In this document: piece by piece, positions 21,600 to 32,632 of the stretch
Layout of the letters: every line of letters starts with the position of its first letter
Numbering within the stretch: position 1 is the first letter of the stretch
Origin: Mytilus galloprovincialis
Taxonomy: Eukaryota; Mollusca; Bivalvia; Mytilida; Mytilidae
Length of the DNA: 64,000 nucleotides
Direction: 5' to 3'
Assembly (NCBI RefSeq): GCF_965363235.1
Contig: NC_134844.1
Location: 54,866,872 to 54,930,871, forward strand
The notes under the pieces: generated by a model
The model's input: the letters and a program-made list of their open reading frames with translations, nothing else
Told to the model about the DNA's origin: nothing
The model's database searches: none
Translations under genes and position numbers: made by a program

Positions 21600-22015
21600 T
21601 TAGATGTATTTCTATTTGTATCAATTTGATGAGTTAAGCCTTTTTCAACTGATTTTTATAGTTCGTACTTATGTTGTACTGTTACACCACTGTCCCAGGT
21701 TAGGGGTTAGTTGGGATCCCGCTAACATGTTTAACCCCGCCACATTCTGTATGTATGTGTCTGTCCCAAGTCAGGAGACTGTAATTCAGTGGTTGACGTT
21801 TGTTGATGTGTTACACATTTATTTTTTCGTTTATTTTTTGTACATAAATTAGGCCGTTACTTTCTCGTTGGAATTGTTTTACATTTGTCATTTCTGGGCA
21901 TTTTATAGTTGACTATATGCGGTATGGGCTTTGCTCATTGCTGAAGGCCGTACGGTGACCTATAGTTGTTATTTTTTGTGTCATTTGGTCTCTTGTGTCA
22001 TCTTCGTTTTTATAT
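21600..22015 (+). repeat. dispersed repeat R1
   Basis: It shares the full R1 order: GATGAGTTAAGCCTTTTTCAA, TTGTACTGTTACACCACTGTC, CCCAAGTCAGGAGACTG, GCGGTATGGGCTTTGCTC, AAGGCCGTACGGTGACCTAT and the TTTGGTCTC end. The three open frames over it are shadows. Confidence 0.8.
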
Positions 22016-22439
22016 GTAATAAAAAAATATTCTACTACAAGAGGTATGCCCCCTGCCCCCACAAAAAAACTCCATTAGTAACAACAACAAAAAAACATTT
22101 ACACTTAATCCGACCAGTTTTTATTCCCATTGATAATACAATCTGAATTAAATTTCATATATAGTTAACAATGAAATGAATAATATGTGTACGTACGTCT
22201 CAATCCAAATTGTCTATGCTTACATTATATTGTTGACATCATGAATATATACTGTACATGTAATTTATAAGATGTGACAAACAACAATACATACAAATGA
22301 CTGATAATTTTTTATAAAGTGTAAGTGTTAGTACACCTTTATCAAACTGATGAATGCATTGCTTTCCTGCCTTAAAAAGTACATAATTTGAACCTTTTTT
22401 TTTATTGTTTTTAAACGTAAATACACTGACACATAATAT

Positions 22440-22960
22440 TCTAAGCTATAGGAAATTTGAATAATCACTCGATAAAACACGGACGCATTCGAAAAAGCCC
22501 GGACTGCTGTCGAAAAAAACCCGAACACATAGAAATTAATTTAATCTCAAAATGCCGTTTTCAATGCAACAACAAGAATTTTTGTGTCTGTATATCTAAG
22601 GATATATGGATTCAATGTATGCATTTCAATCGACATTTGCATTGGTATGTGTACAAAAATGGCTTTATTCTGTTTTTTGGAATAAAAGCATTGTAAAGCT
22701 AAATTCAACTTTTTTGACAAAAAAATAATGTCGGATTGATAATATCTTTTTATCTCAAATACTAACACACCTTGTATTTCCTTGTATATTAAACTCAAGC
22801 TACTATTTCACGTCTTGTCAAAAAGGAAGTCTGTTTGTTTACACTTTTGATCATATTCACTCGAAAAAAAGTGTTCACACTCTAAAAAGCCCGATCAAAT
22901 CACTCGAAAAACCCTGATCCTAGCAGGACACTATACCTACCGTGGAGGTGGAAAATTTTC
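22440..22960 (-). repeat. dispersed repeat R7, inverted copy
   Basis: This is the reverse complement of the repeat at 16560-16900, with CACTCGAAAAA, GAAAAAGCCCGGACTG and a right end CTAGCAGGACACTATACC. Confidence 0.65.
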
Positions 22961-22964
22961 CGTA

Positions 22965-23027
22965 AAAAGACTATTTACCGATTAATAGTTTTTGAAACTA
23001 TTAACCGGTTAATAATAGTCTTTTTTC
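22965..23027. repeat. imperfect hairpin
   Basis: AAAAAGACTATTTACCG...AATAGTTT on the left pairs with AAACTATTAACCGG...AATAGTCTTTTTT on the right around a short loop. It sits directly after R7 and may mark that repeat's end. Confidence 0.55.
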
Positions 23028-23227
23028 AGACAATTTCATAAAAATAGTAAATTTATTCGTATATAATTTCATAAAGAAAATACATACTGATCGAGGTATA
23101 ATAAATCAAACTAACACCTGCAAACATGTCTAAATAAAATAAGAACACGTGCACATGTCAAACAAATATCTGTAGGCTTATCCGCTCGGTATCAAGAAGT
23201 ATGTATCAAAAACGTGTTGGAGTTTTT

Positions 23228-23410
23228 TAGTATGGCGTTCATTATCACTGAACTAGTATATATTTGTTGAGGGGCCAGCTGAAGGACGCCTCCGGGTGCG
23301 GGAATTTCTCGTTGCATTGAAGACCTGTTGGTGACCTTCTGCTGTTGTCTGCTCTATGGGCGGGTTGTTGTCTCTTTGGCACATTCCCCATTTCCATTCT
23401 CAATTTTATT
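23228..23410 (+). mobile_element. solitary 3' tail of the RT element found at 59798-61627
   Basis: 183 bp from TAGTATGGCGTTCATTATCA to CATTTCCATTCTCAATTTTATT, nearly identical to 61443-61627. That is the last part of the 3' region of a reverse transcriptase element. A copy reduced to its 3' end is what 5'-truncated target-primed insertion leaves behind. The minus-strand frame over it is a shadow. Confidence 0.7.
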
Positions 23411-23551
23411 CTTCGATGAATTTCACTCATTGCCAGTGTTTATTTCATCACATGTATTTTCAATGCATATGTTTACAATTTCTAAACTTCCATAGATAGT
23501 TTAATAATGCTTGATTTGTTATCTTATGCTATTTTAATTCAATAATGGTCT

Positions 23552-24335
23552 TTAAGGATGTATTCTTCTGACTTTTCAGTCTCGTTCAGTCTCGTTGAAA
23601 TCTCGTTCTTAAATTATTTCCAAAACATGTGATAGAAGTGGAAAATATCAATGAATTTTAAAAATATTATAAGCAAACATAAATCTGTGAAAAAATTGTG
23701 TATTTACAATGAATGGTCATTGCGTAATCCAGTTTTCAAATTTTACGAACAATCAAGTCCGTATTTTAAGCTAAATTTTTGAGAAAAAGGGTGAGGGATA
23801 CAAAAAATGATTTTACAAGAATCATGTACATCCCATATCATTTTGGTCTTTTGAAATGTCTTAGATATGTCTTTTTTCATTCATTTATAACAAAAAAGTT
23901 GAAATAATATGCATTTTGTTCTTAAAACTGAGAAAAATCACAAAAATACAAAATTGACAACATGGTAAATTTTACACAAAAAAGCATCAAAATATGATAA
24001 AACTTTCTTATATTAACACCTACCTATAGTTTTTGTAAGTAAAATTTATTCAGATTGGTCCACTTCATCTTTATAGAAAGTATGAGAAAAAGTATAATTG
24101 TGGAACTGTGATTTTTTTCATGATAATAGCCCAAAAATAGGTAAAAATCGATGAAAAATGGGAAAATCATCAAAATTCGGCATTTTCAAAGGACCGTAGC
24201 AAAAAAAGAAGTGCACCACCATATGATTGTTTCTTCACCAATTATTTTGTTATAGTCTTATAAACCCAAAAATCAGGTTAAGAAAAAAAGTTTAATTCTA
24301 GAAATTTTTGGCTCCTCAGAGGTGTACATCCTTAA
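23552..24335. mobile_element. 784-bp TTAA-bounded MITE
   Basis: It begins TTAAGGATGTATTCTTCTGA (23552) and ends TCAGAGGTGTACATCCTTAA (24316-24335), which reads TTAAGGATGTACACCTCTGA in reverse complement. The TIRs are therefore about 20 bp with a TTAA at each border. The interior is AT-rich with no coding frame. It may be a non-autonomous piggyBac-like element; the class is inferred only from TTAA. Confidence 0.65.
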
Positions 24336-26326
24336 CTCGATATTATATTAAAACATGTTGCGTGGTTCATTAAACTTGGTTCAACAGTACCGAAATGAAT
24401 AATTTGCTTTATTAATATTATATTTAGAGGATTTACAATAATCTTACACATATCTAGCTATATAATAAAAATATTATTCAGCACTAAACATTGAAGTATA
24501 TATTTCAAGTTGAAGACAGTTTTATTGTAAAACTGCTTATTTTACAACTTTTTGTAAATTTTGCATCGAAGGACATTCCTTCATTTTTAATTTTTGATAT
24601 GGTAACTCAAAATTTGCCAAAATATATGCCAACATTGCTGTTTTGAGCCATCTTTAGGCATTTATAAGTTATTTGCATGTTCAGATAAACCCAAAATGTT
24701 ACTTTTACCTCAAAGTACACTCATTAGGCTGTCATACTGTGCATGGTTTTTAGTAAAATTTTACTATTTTTGAAAATGAACGTGGTGTGAAATAAATTCA
24801 AGGAAATTTGACACTACCTCTTTTTTCATCTTACACATACTAAATATCATAATATAACGTTCATTAGAGAATTGATGTATTCCCCAATGTATAGGATAAA
24901 ATTTTGATTACAAGTACCAATAAGATGAATGACAAAGGATTAGTGGATTAATATATCCGTAATATAACCAAATGTTACATACCATAGATATAATACTATC
25001 AAAATTATACCATGGCAGATATAATACAAACAATCGACCCTTATCGACAGCGCATTAAGATCTGATCATGCACCGCCGTTGTAATATAGCACAAGCAACG
25101 TTATTCACATTTGCTTTGTTAGTTCTTCATTACTTGAATGAAATAGGTTGTAAATTGTTCCGGTCTATTAAATATTATTAAAAAAAAAAATAAAAAAACA
25201 TAATCTATGATAAAGTACATTTCCCCCTGTTTAAATCGTGTTTAGAACTGATGTCTATTTATATCCCTTTTGCAATTGTATATGACAACTACATTGCGCA
25301 CGTTTTTGGTACTACTTAGCGTTACACGATGGTCCTCAAAAAAAGGCAATTTTGTCGATTTCAAAGAACGTTTCAGGTGTTCAAGCATATAATTAATGAC
25401 GACAATTTACTGTTGTGAATATGGTAACCGATTTCTGTTTGTCTGAAAAAATGCATAGTTTTACAAATAAAACTGAAAGTGGTCGTATAGATATATTTTT
25501 TTAATAAATGTTTATTTACAGGAGTTGCCAGTCTTTCCAGGTCATAATTTATAATTTTTCCTTTCGGCAGCAGTTCGCATTAATGAATCATACATTAATT
25601 TCCAAATTTACACAGATTTATTTTTAATATAGATTAGATTTTGAATTTATATTCTCCTAGTTTTTGCATATTTATACATAATCCTTTTGTTGCATTTCTT
25701 TCCGTTTCCGTTTGCTTTCTATATTTTATCATTTCCCGATGCTTTTTTTGTCTCAAAATATCTAGGTAGTTAATTGTTGTTAGAAGTACGAATGTCTTAG
25801 GAATAGTTTATTTGATAGAAGCTGATATAAAACGTAATTCATATAGAGTAATTTGTAGCTTAGATAACTAATTAAAATTCGGGACACAATGATAATGACT
25901 TAATGCTCTAAGGTGTTAGGTTTTGGTTAATTAGATTTCTTTAGTTATGTGTTATGAATATAAAAAAAAGAAGAATTACACCCTGTAAGATGTTGATGTA
26001 ATACTTTCCTCAAATATTCACAACTAGAGCAAACACATGCATGACTACTTTGACTACACTGAAGTCTTTTATGTCAAATCGATTATAGTGGAAAACCAAA
26101 ATACAAAATAAGTTTAATGATAATATACACTGAGGAAGTACGAAAAAGGTCTGTAAAATAAAATAAAGGTGACGAAAAGCAAAGCCGTTATACAAATAAA
26201 GAGAGTACTATTCTTTCCGAAGTAGTTAGTAACTGTAAGATTCACCCACACAAAAAGCAAAATATTGGCATTAAAACAATCAACCGAACTAAATTTGACA
26301 CTGTCATGTTATTCTTTTCTTCAGCA
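24336..26326. other. no gene or repeat recognised
   Basis: About 2 kb of AT-rich intergenic DNA downstream of the minus-strand EF-hand gene. No splice-bounded exon, tRNA-like fold or known repeat was recognised. Confidence 0.4.
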
Positions 26327-26421
26327 CTACTTCCCATCTTTTTCTTTCTTTCTCTTGCAACTTTCTTGACTTATAACATCGTATCTCATTATGTTGAATT
26401 CCTCTTTTGTTACCATGTTGT
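26327..26421 (-). CDS. last exon of the minus-strand secreted EF-hand paralogue
   Basis: On the minus strand, CTTGTAG|ACAACATGG opens a 95-nt exon whose first 2 nt complete a codon left by the exon at 29076-29457. It reads (D)NMVTKEEFNIMRYDVISQESC, then a basic tail KRKKEKDGK and TAG. Joined, the second EF-hand loop becomes D-I-D-E-D-N-M-V-T-K-E-E, with acidic residues at 1, 3, 5 and 12. The exon matches exon 3 of the plus-strand copies (VTKEEF, the ESC motif) but has a shorter, different C-terminus. It was missed by simple frame calling because it is only 31 codons long. Confidence 0.8.
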
Positions 26422-26489
26422 CTACAAGTATGTATGAAAGTAACATTGAATATGTATGATTATCATATTGTATTAAGTAAAAGAACAAA

Positions 26490-26640
26490 AATATCGATCT
26501 CCGGAAAGTCCATATTCAAATGGCAAAATCAAAAGCTCAAACAATTCAAACGAATGTAAATCCACTTTCATATTCCTGACTTGGTATAGACATTTTCTTA
26601 TGTAAGAAATGGTGGATTAAAACCTGGTTTTAATGAAACT
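26490..26640 (+). repeat. dispersed repeat R4 within an intron
   Basis: It contains CCGGAAAGTCCATATTCAAATGG, CATATTCCTGACTTGG and AAATGGTGGATTAAAACCTGG. It matches 54415-54600 and, reversed, 29925-30130. It lies in the intron of the minus-strand EF-hand gene. Confidence 0.7.
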
Positions 26641-27235
26641 ATTATAAATGTTACTTATATCCTTATATATAGCATCTTTAAGCAGTATTTCTATTACAAG
26701 TATATGTCTATATTGTGATGAAATTATACTGTATTCTTTTATACCATAATATTACTTTTTAATGACATTAAGTGTTTAAATTTATGTTTTCTGCAAAATA
26801 TTTTTTCTCTAGGTTTTACAGGTATATGTATTTTTTTAAATTACAGGTTAGTTATAGCAACAATTTTGAAAAGTATGTAATATCACTGATTTGACACTTT
26901 CGATGATTTGTTTTTGTCATTTGTTTATCAATTAAATAATTAAAGTTTGTTTAATTAATATTTTTTGATAAGAAATATTATGACGGATGTAATGGCTACT
27001 AACACTTGTAATTTACCACAACATGGGTGGCATAGATAACATTTGAATCAGCCTATTTTAGATAAGACTGCAGGTGTAATCTAGCAAAAGTGTTTGATAA
27101 TAGCTGGCACGATATCTTTAATTGTATACTTAAGGTTATTATCTTACATCTAGGATTGCAATAACAAAGTTGATAATAGTTTAGCAGCAGCGCCAGCAAA
27201 ATAATATGTTATATAAATTTGAAGCTACAGTAAAA

Positions 27236-27440
27236 GAGAGATAATGGATATTCAAACTCATTCGATGACGAACTGACAACGCCACTGAATAAAACCCCAA
27301 AGAAAACGACCAATAGAAATACAACAGTATACAAAGCATAACATGGTAAAAAAAAGAGCAAAACAAACCCCACAAAAAAACCTGGGTGATCTGAGATGCT
27401 GCGGAAGTTGTTTACCGATGATAAGAGAATATACATTCAT
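27236..27440 (-). repeat. dispersed repeat R6, diverged copy
   Basis: It carries CGACGAACTGACAACGCCAC, GACAACAGTATAC-like words and GGGTGATCTGAGATGCTGC. It resembles the repeat at 36770-37020, 47630-47875 and 58790-59040. The three overlapping hydrophobic minus-strand frames are repeat shadows. Confidence 0.6.
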
Positions 27441-28034
27441 TGAGAAAATACACATGAAGATGAAAAACAACGTGCACTGAAAAGAATCAAACTTCGTCAG
27501 CGCCTCCGTTCTCGGTTCTGTTTTGAGTTCATACGATTTCCCAAGTTGTTTTTCACCTTGATGTGTATTTTGTCAATGGATGTTTGTGCTCTGAAAATTG
27601 TTAAACTGTAGTCTTCAAAAAGATAACCTTAGCAGGCTAAATAATGACATTTAGAGTGAATTTGTGATTAAATTTGTGATTAAGTGCTCTCATGCATTAA
27701 CTTATGACATAACGTCACTAACAGTAGTATACCAATGTTAAAATATAATAAGTTGACTGAGAATATACAAGATACAAATCAAGGTAACAAACAAAAAGTG
27801 AGAGAATCGCATTAACTGTGAAAAGAGCAGGCACAGGTGCAGATCCACGTAGTCAAGCATGTCACAATTGGGAATAACACAACCAATTAATGTACATATC
27901 AGACGAGTATACTTATATCTAGTACTCTAAGACCACGAAAACATGTCGCTAATGAATTGAGACACAGATCAAGCGAATCAGTCAACCAATGATTTTGACT
28001 GTACACTTTATGTTGTATAAACATGAGATGTATT

Positions 28035-28350
28035 ATGATTACCTATAAGACAACTGTCCACTAGAGACCAAATGACGTAAACGGGAGCAACTAGTGGTAA
28101 CCGTGCGGCCTTCGACAATGACAAAAACCCATAACATGACAAAATGTAAAAACAATTCAAATAAGAAAACTGTTAACCTGATATATGTTCAATATAAAAA
28201 TCGAAACAAAATATATGATAGAAATAAAAAGCGACATCACCTGAACGACAGGCTCATGACTTGGAACAAAAAAATACACAATGTGGCAGGATTTGAGATT
28301 TTTGTGAGTGCTCAACGCTCCCATAACCCGAGAAATTTGAATGGGTTAAG
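28035..28350 (-). repeat. dispersed repeat R1, inverted and diverged
   Basis: Read in reverse it follows the R1 order: a terminal AAGACAACTGTCCACTAGAGACC block, CGTGCGGCCTTCGAC, then CATGACTTGGAAC and ACACAATGTGGCAGG. It sits in the intron of the minus-strand EF-hand gene. Confidence 0.65.
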
Positions 28351-29075
28351 ATAATTTGGTCTTTAGTTAAAAGAAAAAAAATGAGGTTCAAAGAATGCCA
28401 GAATAAAAGAATTTGAAGAAAATCATATATGCTTTGAACACCTTCTTTTGTTTCTCCAAATTTAGAATTCAGTTTTGACAAGTTCAAATCTGTGTTATGA
28501 TGCCACCATTTAGTACTTGGACTAAACAATAGATCGTACTGCATTCCTCAAAATTCGTAAAATAAAATATATCATGAAAGTGTTCTCAAATTCACTTCTG
28601 CACAATTAAAGAAAGCTAATTAAATATGTACTTTCAAATGATGACTAAAATGTTTGATTTCTGTTTTCCACGCACAAAAAACGTATTTATGGATTAACCT
28701 TCATGAAATAAACTCAAGGTCAAACATTTGGAAAGCCAAATATATAAAGTGTTTAGTGCATACTTATTAAAAGGTATATATATAACAGCTCATATGGTCT
28801 TATTCTTTATCTAGCAAAAGATGTCATTTATTGAGCATCAAACACAAGACCCGTGCCCAAGTTTTAACTCAAAAGTCCACATTTGGTAACGTTGTTGACT
28901 ACACATGATTGACGCGCCACTCTATTATATTCTTGTTGGTCTAGACATCATTTATTATAATAAGCGGACTCTTAGACTGTAAAAGGAAATAGTGAAAGAT
29001 AGAATTTAGATTTTTTGAATTTGGCTTTTTGCACATCTTCATAAAGAAAAGAAAATTGTAAATTCTTTAACATAC

Positions 29076-29457
29076 CTTCGTCGATATCCAATTCTGCAAA
29101 CAAGTTGTGAAGAATTTCAAGTGTGTTGACGCCATCATCGAAATTGACAAATATCTTCTCCAGATCGCTTTTCATTATATAACCTTTTCCATTCGAGTCA
29201 TACGGGTTAAATACACATGGATTGAGCGGAGTCTTGTGCTGATTGTTTCCATCATACTCCATATCTACATGAAACTTCCGTTCTTTTGATTTTACCTCCG
29301 AACTTCGCTTGAATCTTGCTGAATATTCAATTCGAACTTCCCATTCATCGTTGATGTCATAATACGCTCTGCCTCTAATGGAATGATGTACATTTCTATT
29401 GCTACTACACTTTTCGTTGACGCAAAATAACAAAACCAGATATACAGCGATGGTATA
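29076..29457 (-). CDS. secreted EF-hand paralogue, fused exon 1+2
   Basis: The open frame runs from 29457 to the donor CGAAG|GTATGT at 29076|29075 and leaves 1 nt for the exon at 26327-26421. It encodes a hydrophobic leader (TIAVYLVLLFCVNEKC), IRGRAYYDINDEWEVRIEYS, the furin-like RFKR, then FHVDMEYDG, NPCVFNPYDSNGKGYI and a first EF loop D-S-N-G-K-G-Y-I-M-K-S-D. In the plus-strand copies an intron separates RFKR from FHV. Here the frame runs straight through a short linker, SSEVKSKER. No in-frame ATG is present: the ATG at 29464-29462 is in another frame, and an in-frame stop is at 29460-29458. So either one base is wrong or lost, or the start lies in another exon, or the gene is dead. Its sequence is well diverged from the other copies. 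Confidence 0.75.
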
Positions 29458-29924
29458 TTATCATTATGATATATTTCTATTTATATGAATTAAAAAATAC
29501 GTTGAACCACAAACGTCAAAATCATTCAATCGCGTAGTGGAATTAACTATTTGTGGATTCTTATGAATTCTATATAACTTTTGGACTATTTTAAATCTCG
29601 GTCTATTTCTGAAATTTATTCTTACATACTTTTGATTTTTTAACCCTGTATGCTAACATTGCCTAAGTGAAATTTTAAAATTGTTTGTATATACATTGCA
29701 CGACAAATATATGTGACGTATAACATTTTCTGACGTCAGACACGCAAATCAATGAATGTGTTTGTAGCTAGATGTTTTTGTGTTCTGTTAAATTGTTCCT
29801 TTTAAAATTGTTACACGATGATGACTGCTGTAACCATATTTTGACTATTTTATTTATTGTGTCTGTTTAGTTAACACATCATTGTAAATATAATGGAATT
29901 TGATGAGACTGTCATCAAAGTGAG

Positions 29925-30130
29925 AGGGTTAGCGCTATAAAACCAGGTTTAATCCACCATTTTTCTACATTTGAAAATGCCTGTACCAAGTCAGGAATAT
30001 GACAGTTCTTGTCCATTCGTTTTTGATGTGTTTTGTTATTTGATTTTGCCATGTGATTATGGACTTTCCGAATTTGATTTTCCCCTGAGTTCAGTATTTT
30101 TGTGATTTTACTTTTTATGGTACCAACCAC
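29925..30130 (-). repeat. dispersed repeat R4, inverted
   Basis: This is the reverse complement of the R4 order: AAACCAGGTTTAATCCACCA, TGCCTGTACCAAGTCAGGAAT, CCATTCGTTTTTGATGTG, GACTTTCCGAATTTG and TTCAGTATTTTTGTGATTT. The minus-strand frame across it is a shadow. Confidence 0.7.
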
Positions 30131-30465
30131 GTTCATCATCTAAAGTAACATAGTTTATAGAAATGTAAATACCAATAATAATCAATTTCAATCGATATAC
30201 GAAACAAATGAGTATACAGTATGAAATGGATCTGAATTAAAATACAAGCAAACGATATTTTCAATTAATGTTATATAAAGGATTAGTGATATACACCATT
30301 TTTACATTTATGATATTATACCCGAAGTACTGTCAATTTTTGAATCTGCTCACCCATCAGAAGCCCTTCGGATCACTCCCAGTTTTTGGTGGGGCTCGTG
30401 TTATTCACTCTTAAATTTTCTATGTTGTGTTTTTTGTACGTACTTTTTGTTTGTCTTTTTCGTCT

Positions 30466-31125
30466 TAGCCGTGGCGTAGTGCTCGACTTATGAGTAGCCG
30501 TGGCGTAGTTGTCGACTTGTGAGTAGCGGTGGCGTAGTGCTCGACTTATGAGAAGCCGTGGCGTAGTGCTCGACTTGTGAGTAGCGGTGGCGTAGTGCTC
30601 GACTTATGAGTAACCGTGGCGTAGTGTTCGACTTATGAGTAGCGGTGGCGTAGTGCTCGACTTATAAGTAGCCGTGGCGTAGTGTTCGACTTATAAGTAG
30701 CGTTGGCGTAGTGCTGAACTTATGAGTAGCCGTGGCGTAGTGCTCGACTTATGAGTAGCCGTGGCGTAGTGCTCGACTTGTGAGTAGCGGTGGCGTAGTG
30801 CTCGACTTGTGAGTAGCCGTGGCGTAGTGCTCGACTTGTGAGTAGCGGTGGCGTAGTGCTCGACTTATGAGTAGCGGTGGCGTAGTGCTCGACTTATGAG
30901 TAGCCGTGGCGTAGTGCTCGACTTATGAGTAGCGGTGGCGTAGTGCTCGACTTATGAGTAGCGGTGGCGTAGTGCTCGACTTATGAGTATCCGTGGCGTT
31001 GTGCTCGACTTATGAGTAGCCGTGGCGTAGTGCTCGACTTATGAGTAGCGGTGGCGTAGTGCTCGACTTATGAGTAGCCGTGGCGTAGTGCTCGACTTAT
31101 GAGTAGCCGTGGCGTAGTGCTCGAC
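30466..31125 (+). repeat. 29-bp VNTR, about 23 units
   Basis: The unit is GTGGCGTAGTGCTCGACTTATGAGTAGCC, with AGCC and AGCG variants mixed in no simple order and a few ATAAG or TTGTG variants. The period is 29 (for example, CGTGGCGTAG starts at 30731 and 30760). The array is far more GC-rich than its surroundings and ends cleanly at GCTCGACCAATGG. Each unit holds TGGCGTAGTGCTCGAC, similar to a tRNA A box. Because 29 is not a multiple of 3, it is not a protein repeat. Confidence 0.95.
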
Positions 31126-32130
31126 CAATGGATAAAAAAATGGCGTAAAAATAATGTCATAACAAAATTACCTGCAAGTTCATAAAATCTTACAAAAACC
31201 AATCCCCCGACTTTATCAATCAAAAGAACGACTAAAAAAGGATAATCAACTGAATAAGTAGTAACAACAATTTTTAAAAATCAAAATGTTTGTCACATAT
31301 TTTAAGAAGAAAGGAATAAACATAAGACATTGGTACATGCCAGGGAGGCAGCAACCCAACAACACAATACAACAAGAGAATACACATAGAGGTCAAAATA
31401 AGACCATCAACATTATTCAAGAATTGTAGATACTATATGTCGTACTCTAAATTGACTTTAGATAAGTGACAACAACACTTAATAAGGACAGACACGTTTA
31501 TGCTATTTGTTGAAGTAATCCACCCTACCTCTTTTTTTCTCGATCAGTAGTGCAGAGAAGATCTAGAACGTTGTGTGATAAAATCAAATGGGAAACTCTA
31601 TGAACTATCGTTATTGCAAAAATAGGTTACAATAAACAATACTAAATAAATTCAGGATAGATATTAGGATTAACATTTTGTAAGCCAGATATAGGGTGAA
31701 CGATGTTTGCACATAGGGTGAACGAAGTTTGCACAAAACGTATCAGTTGTTTGCACATAATGTAAAAGGAATTTGCACATGTCGTAATGAATGCTCACAG
31801 AGAGTATCAACTGGACGGCAAAACGCATAGGAATTATACCATGATGTATTGTGCTTTCACTGGAGATAAATATGTATAAACACAACATAACGCCAAAAGA
31901 CTATAATATCATGAGGTTTACATAGAACAAAGGTGTATCAAAACAAAACCTTGACATATTATTCAACTGTTTGACCAAACAAATAAATAATTTGACATAA
32001 CACAGAGATGCCGTGTCATGAAATACAGACATTTGCACATAACATAAAGAAGAAACGACAGGACGTAAAGACAAAGCGACAGAACGCATTAAATACTTAC
32101 ACTATAAGACAGTTCCGGCGTTCCATAATA
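31126..32130. other. spacer with a short degenerate repeat
   Basis: Mostly unannotated AT-rich DNA. At 31685-31785 the words TAGGGTGAACGA and GTTTGCACATA recur at irregular spacing (about four times), and TTTGCACATAA reappears near 32032. A shared TAGATATTAGGATTAACATTTTGTAAGCCAG stretch at 31660 is a worn R2 fragment. Confidence 0.45.
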
Positions 32131-32545
32131 CATTGTACAGTAACATTTTACAGATAGAGATCCATATTACATTTACTTGTTACAGGTAAGGATCCTTTGT
32201 ACCGGAACTTGTTACAGGCAGGGATCAATTGTACAGTCACTTGTTACAGACAGGGATCCATTGTACAGTCACTTGTTACAGACATAGATCCATTGTTCAG
32301 TCCCTTGTTACAGACAGGGATCCATTGCACAGTAACTAGTTACAGACAGGGATCCATTGCACAGTAACTAGTTACAGACAGGGATCCATTGTACAGTAAC
32401 TTGTTACAGACAGGGATCCATTGCACAGTAACTAGTTACAGAAAGGGATCCATTGCACAGTCACTTGATACAGACAGTGATCCATTGCACAGTACCTAGT
32501 TACAGACAGGGATCCATTGTACAGTAACTTGTTACAGGCAACGAT
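32131..32545 (+). repeat. 32-bp satellite with GGATCC, about 13 units (unit A)
   Basis: The unit TTACAGACAGGGATCCATTG plus TACAGTAACTTG repeats at 32 bp, with CACTTG, ACTAG, ATTGCACAG and ATTGTACAG variants. The array ends about 75 bp before the TATA box of the EF-hand gene copy A. The matching array in unit B is at 42525-42872. Confidence 0.95.
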
Positions 32546-32621
32546 CAACGACGCAATATAACATTTCAGAATTCTGATTTTGTTAAGCATCCTCTTTGTG
32601 ACCAAGAATGAAATCAATAAT

Positions 32622-32632
32622 TTATATAAAAG
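32622..32632 (+). promoter_or_regulatory. TATA box of EF-hand copy A
   Basis: TATATAAAAGG lies about 270 bp upstream of the ATG and about 75 bp after the satellite. The same block, ATAATTTATATAAAAGGC followed by TTGAGCCGACTCAATAAA, is at 42948-42958 in unit B. A variant, TATATAAAGAC followed by CCGACTCAATAAA, is in unit C near 54186. Confidence 0.6.

Noticed and set aside
23245..23430. Minus-strand frame with apparent basic domain (also 61459-61662)
   Set aside because: Antisense of the retroelement tail; the frame exists only because the tail is GC-richer.
30466..31125. CRISPR-like or protein-repeat interpretation of the 29-bp array
   Set aside because: There are no unique spacers: the units are directly contiguous, 29 is not a multiple of three and the genome is eukaryotic.
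30466..31125. A run of tRNA genes
   Set aside because: Only an A-box-like segment is present; no B box, anticodon arm or acceptor stem can be formed in 29 bp.
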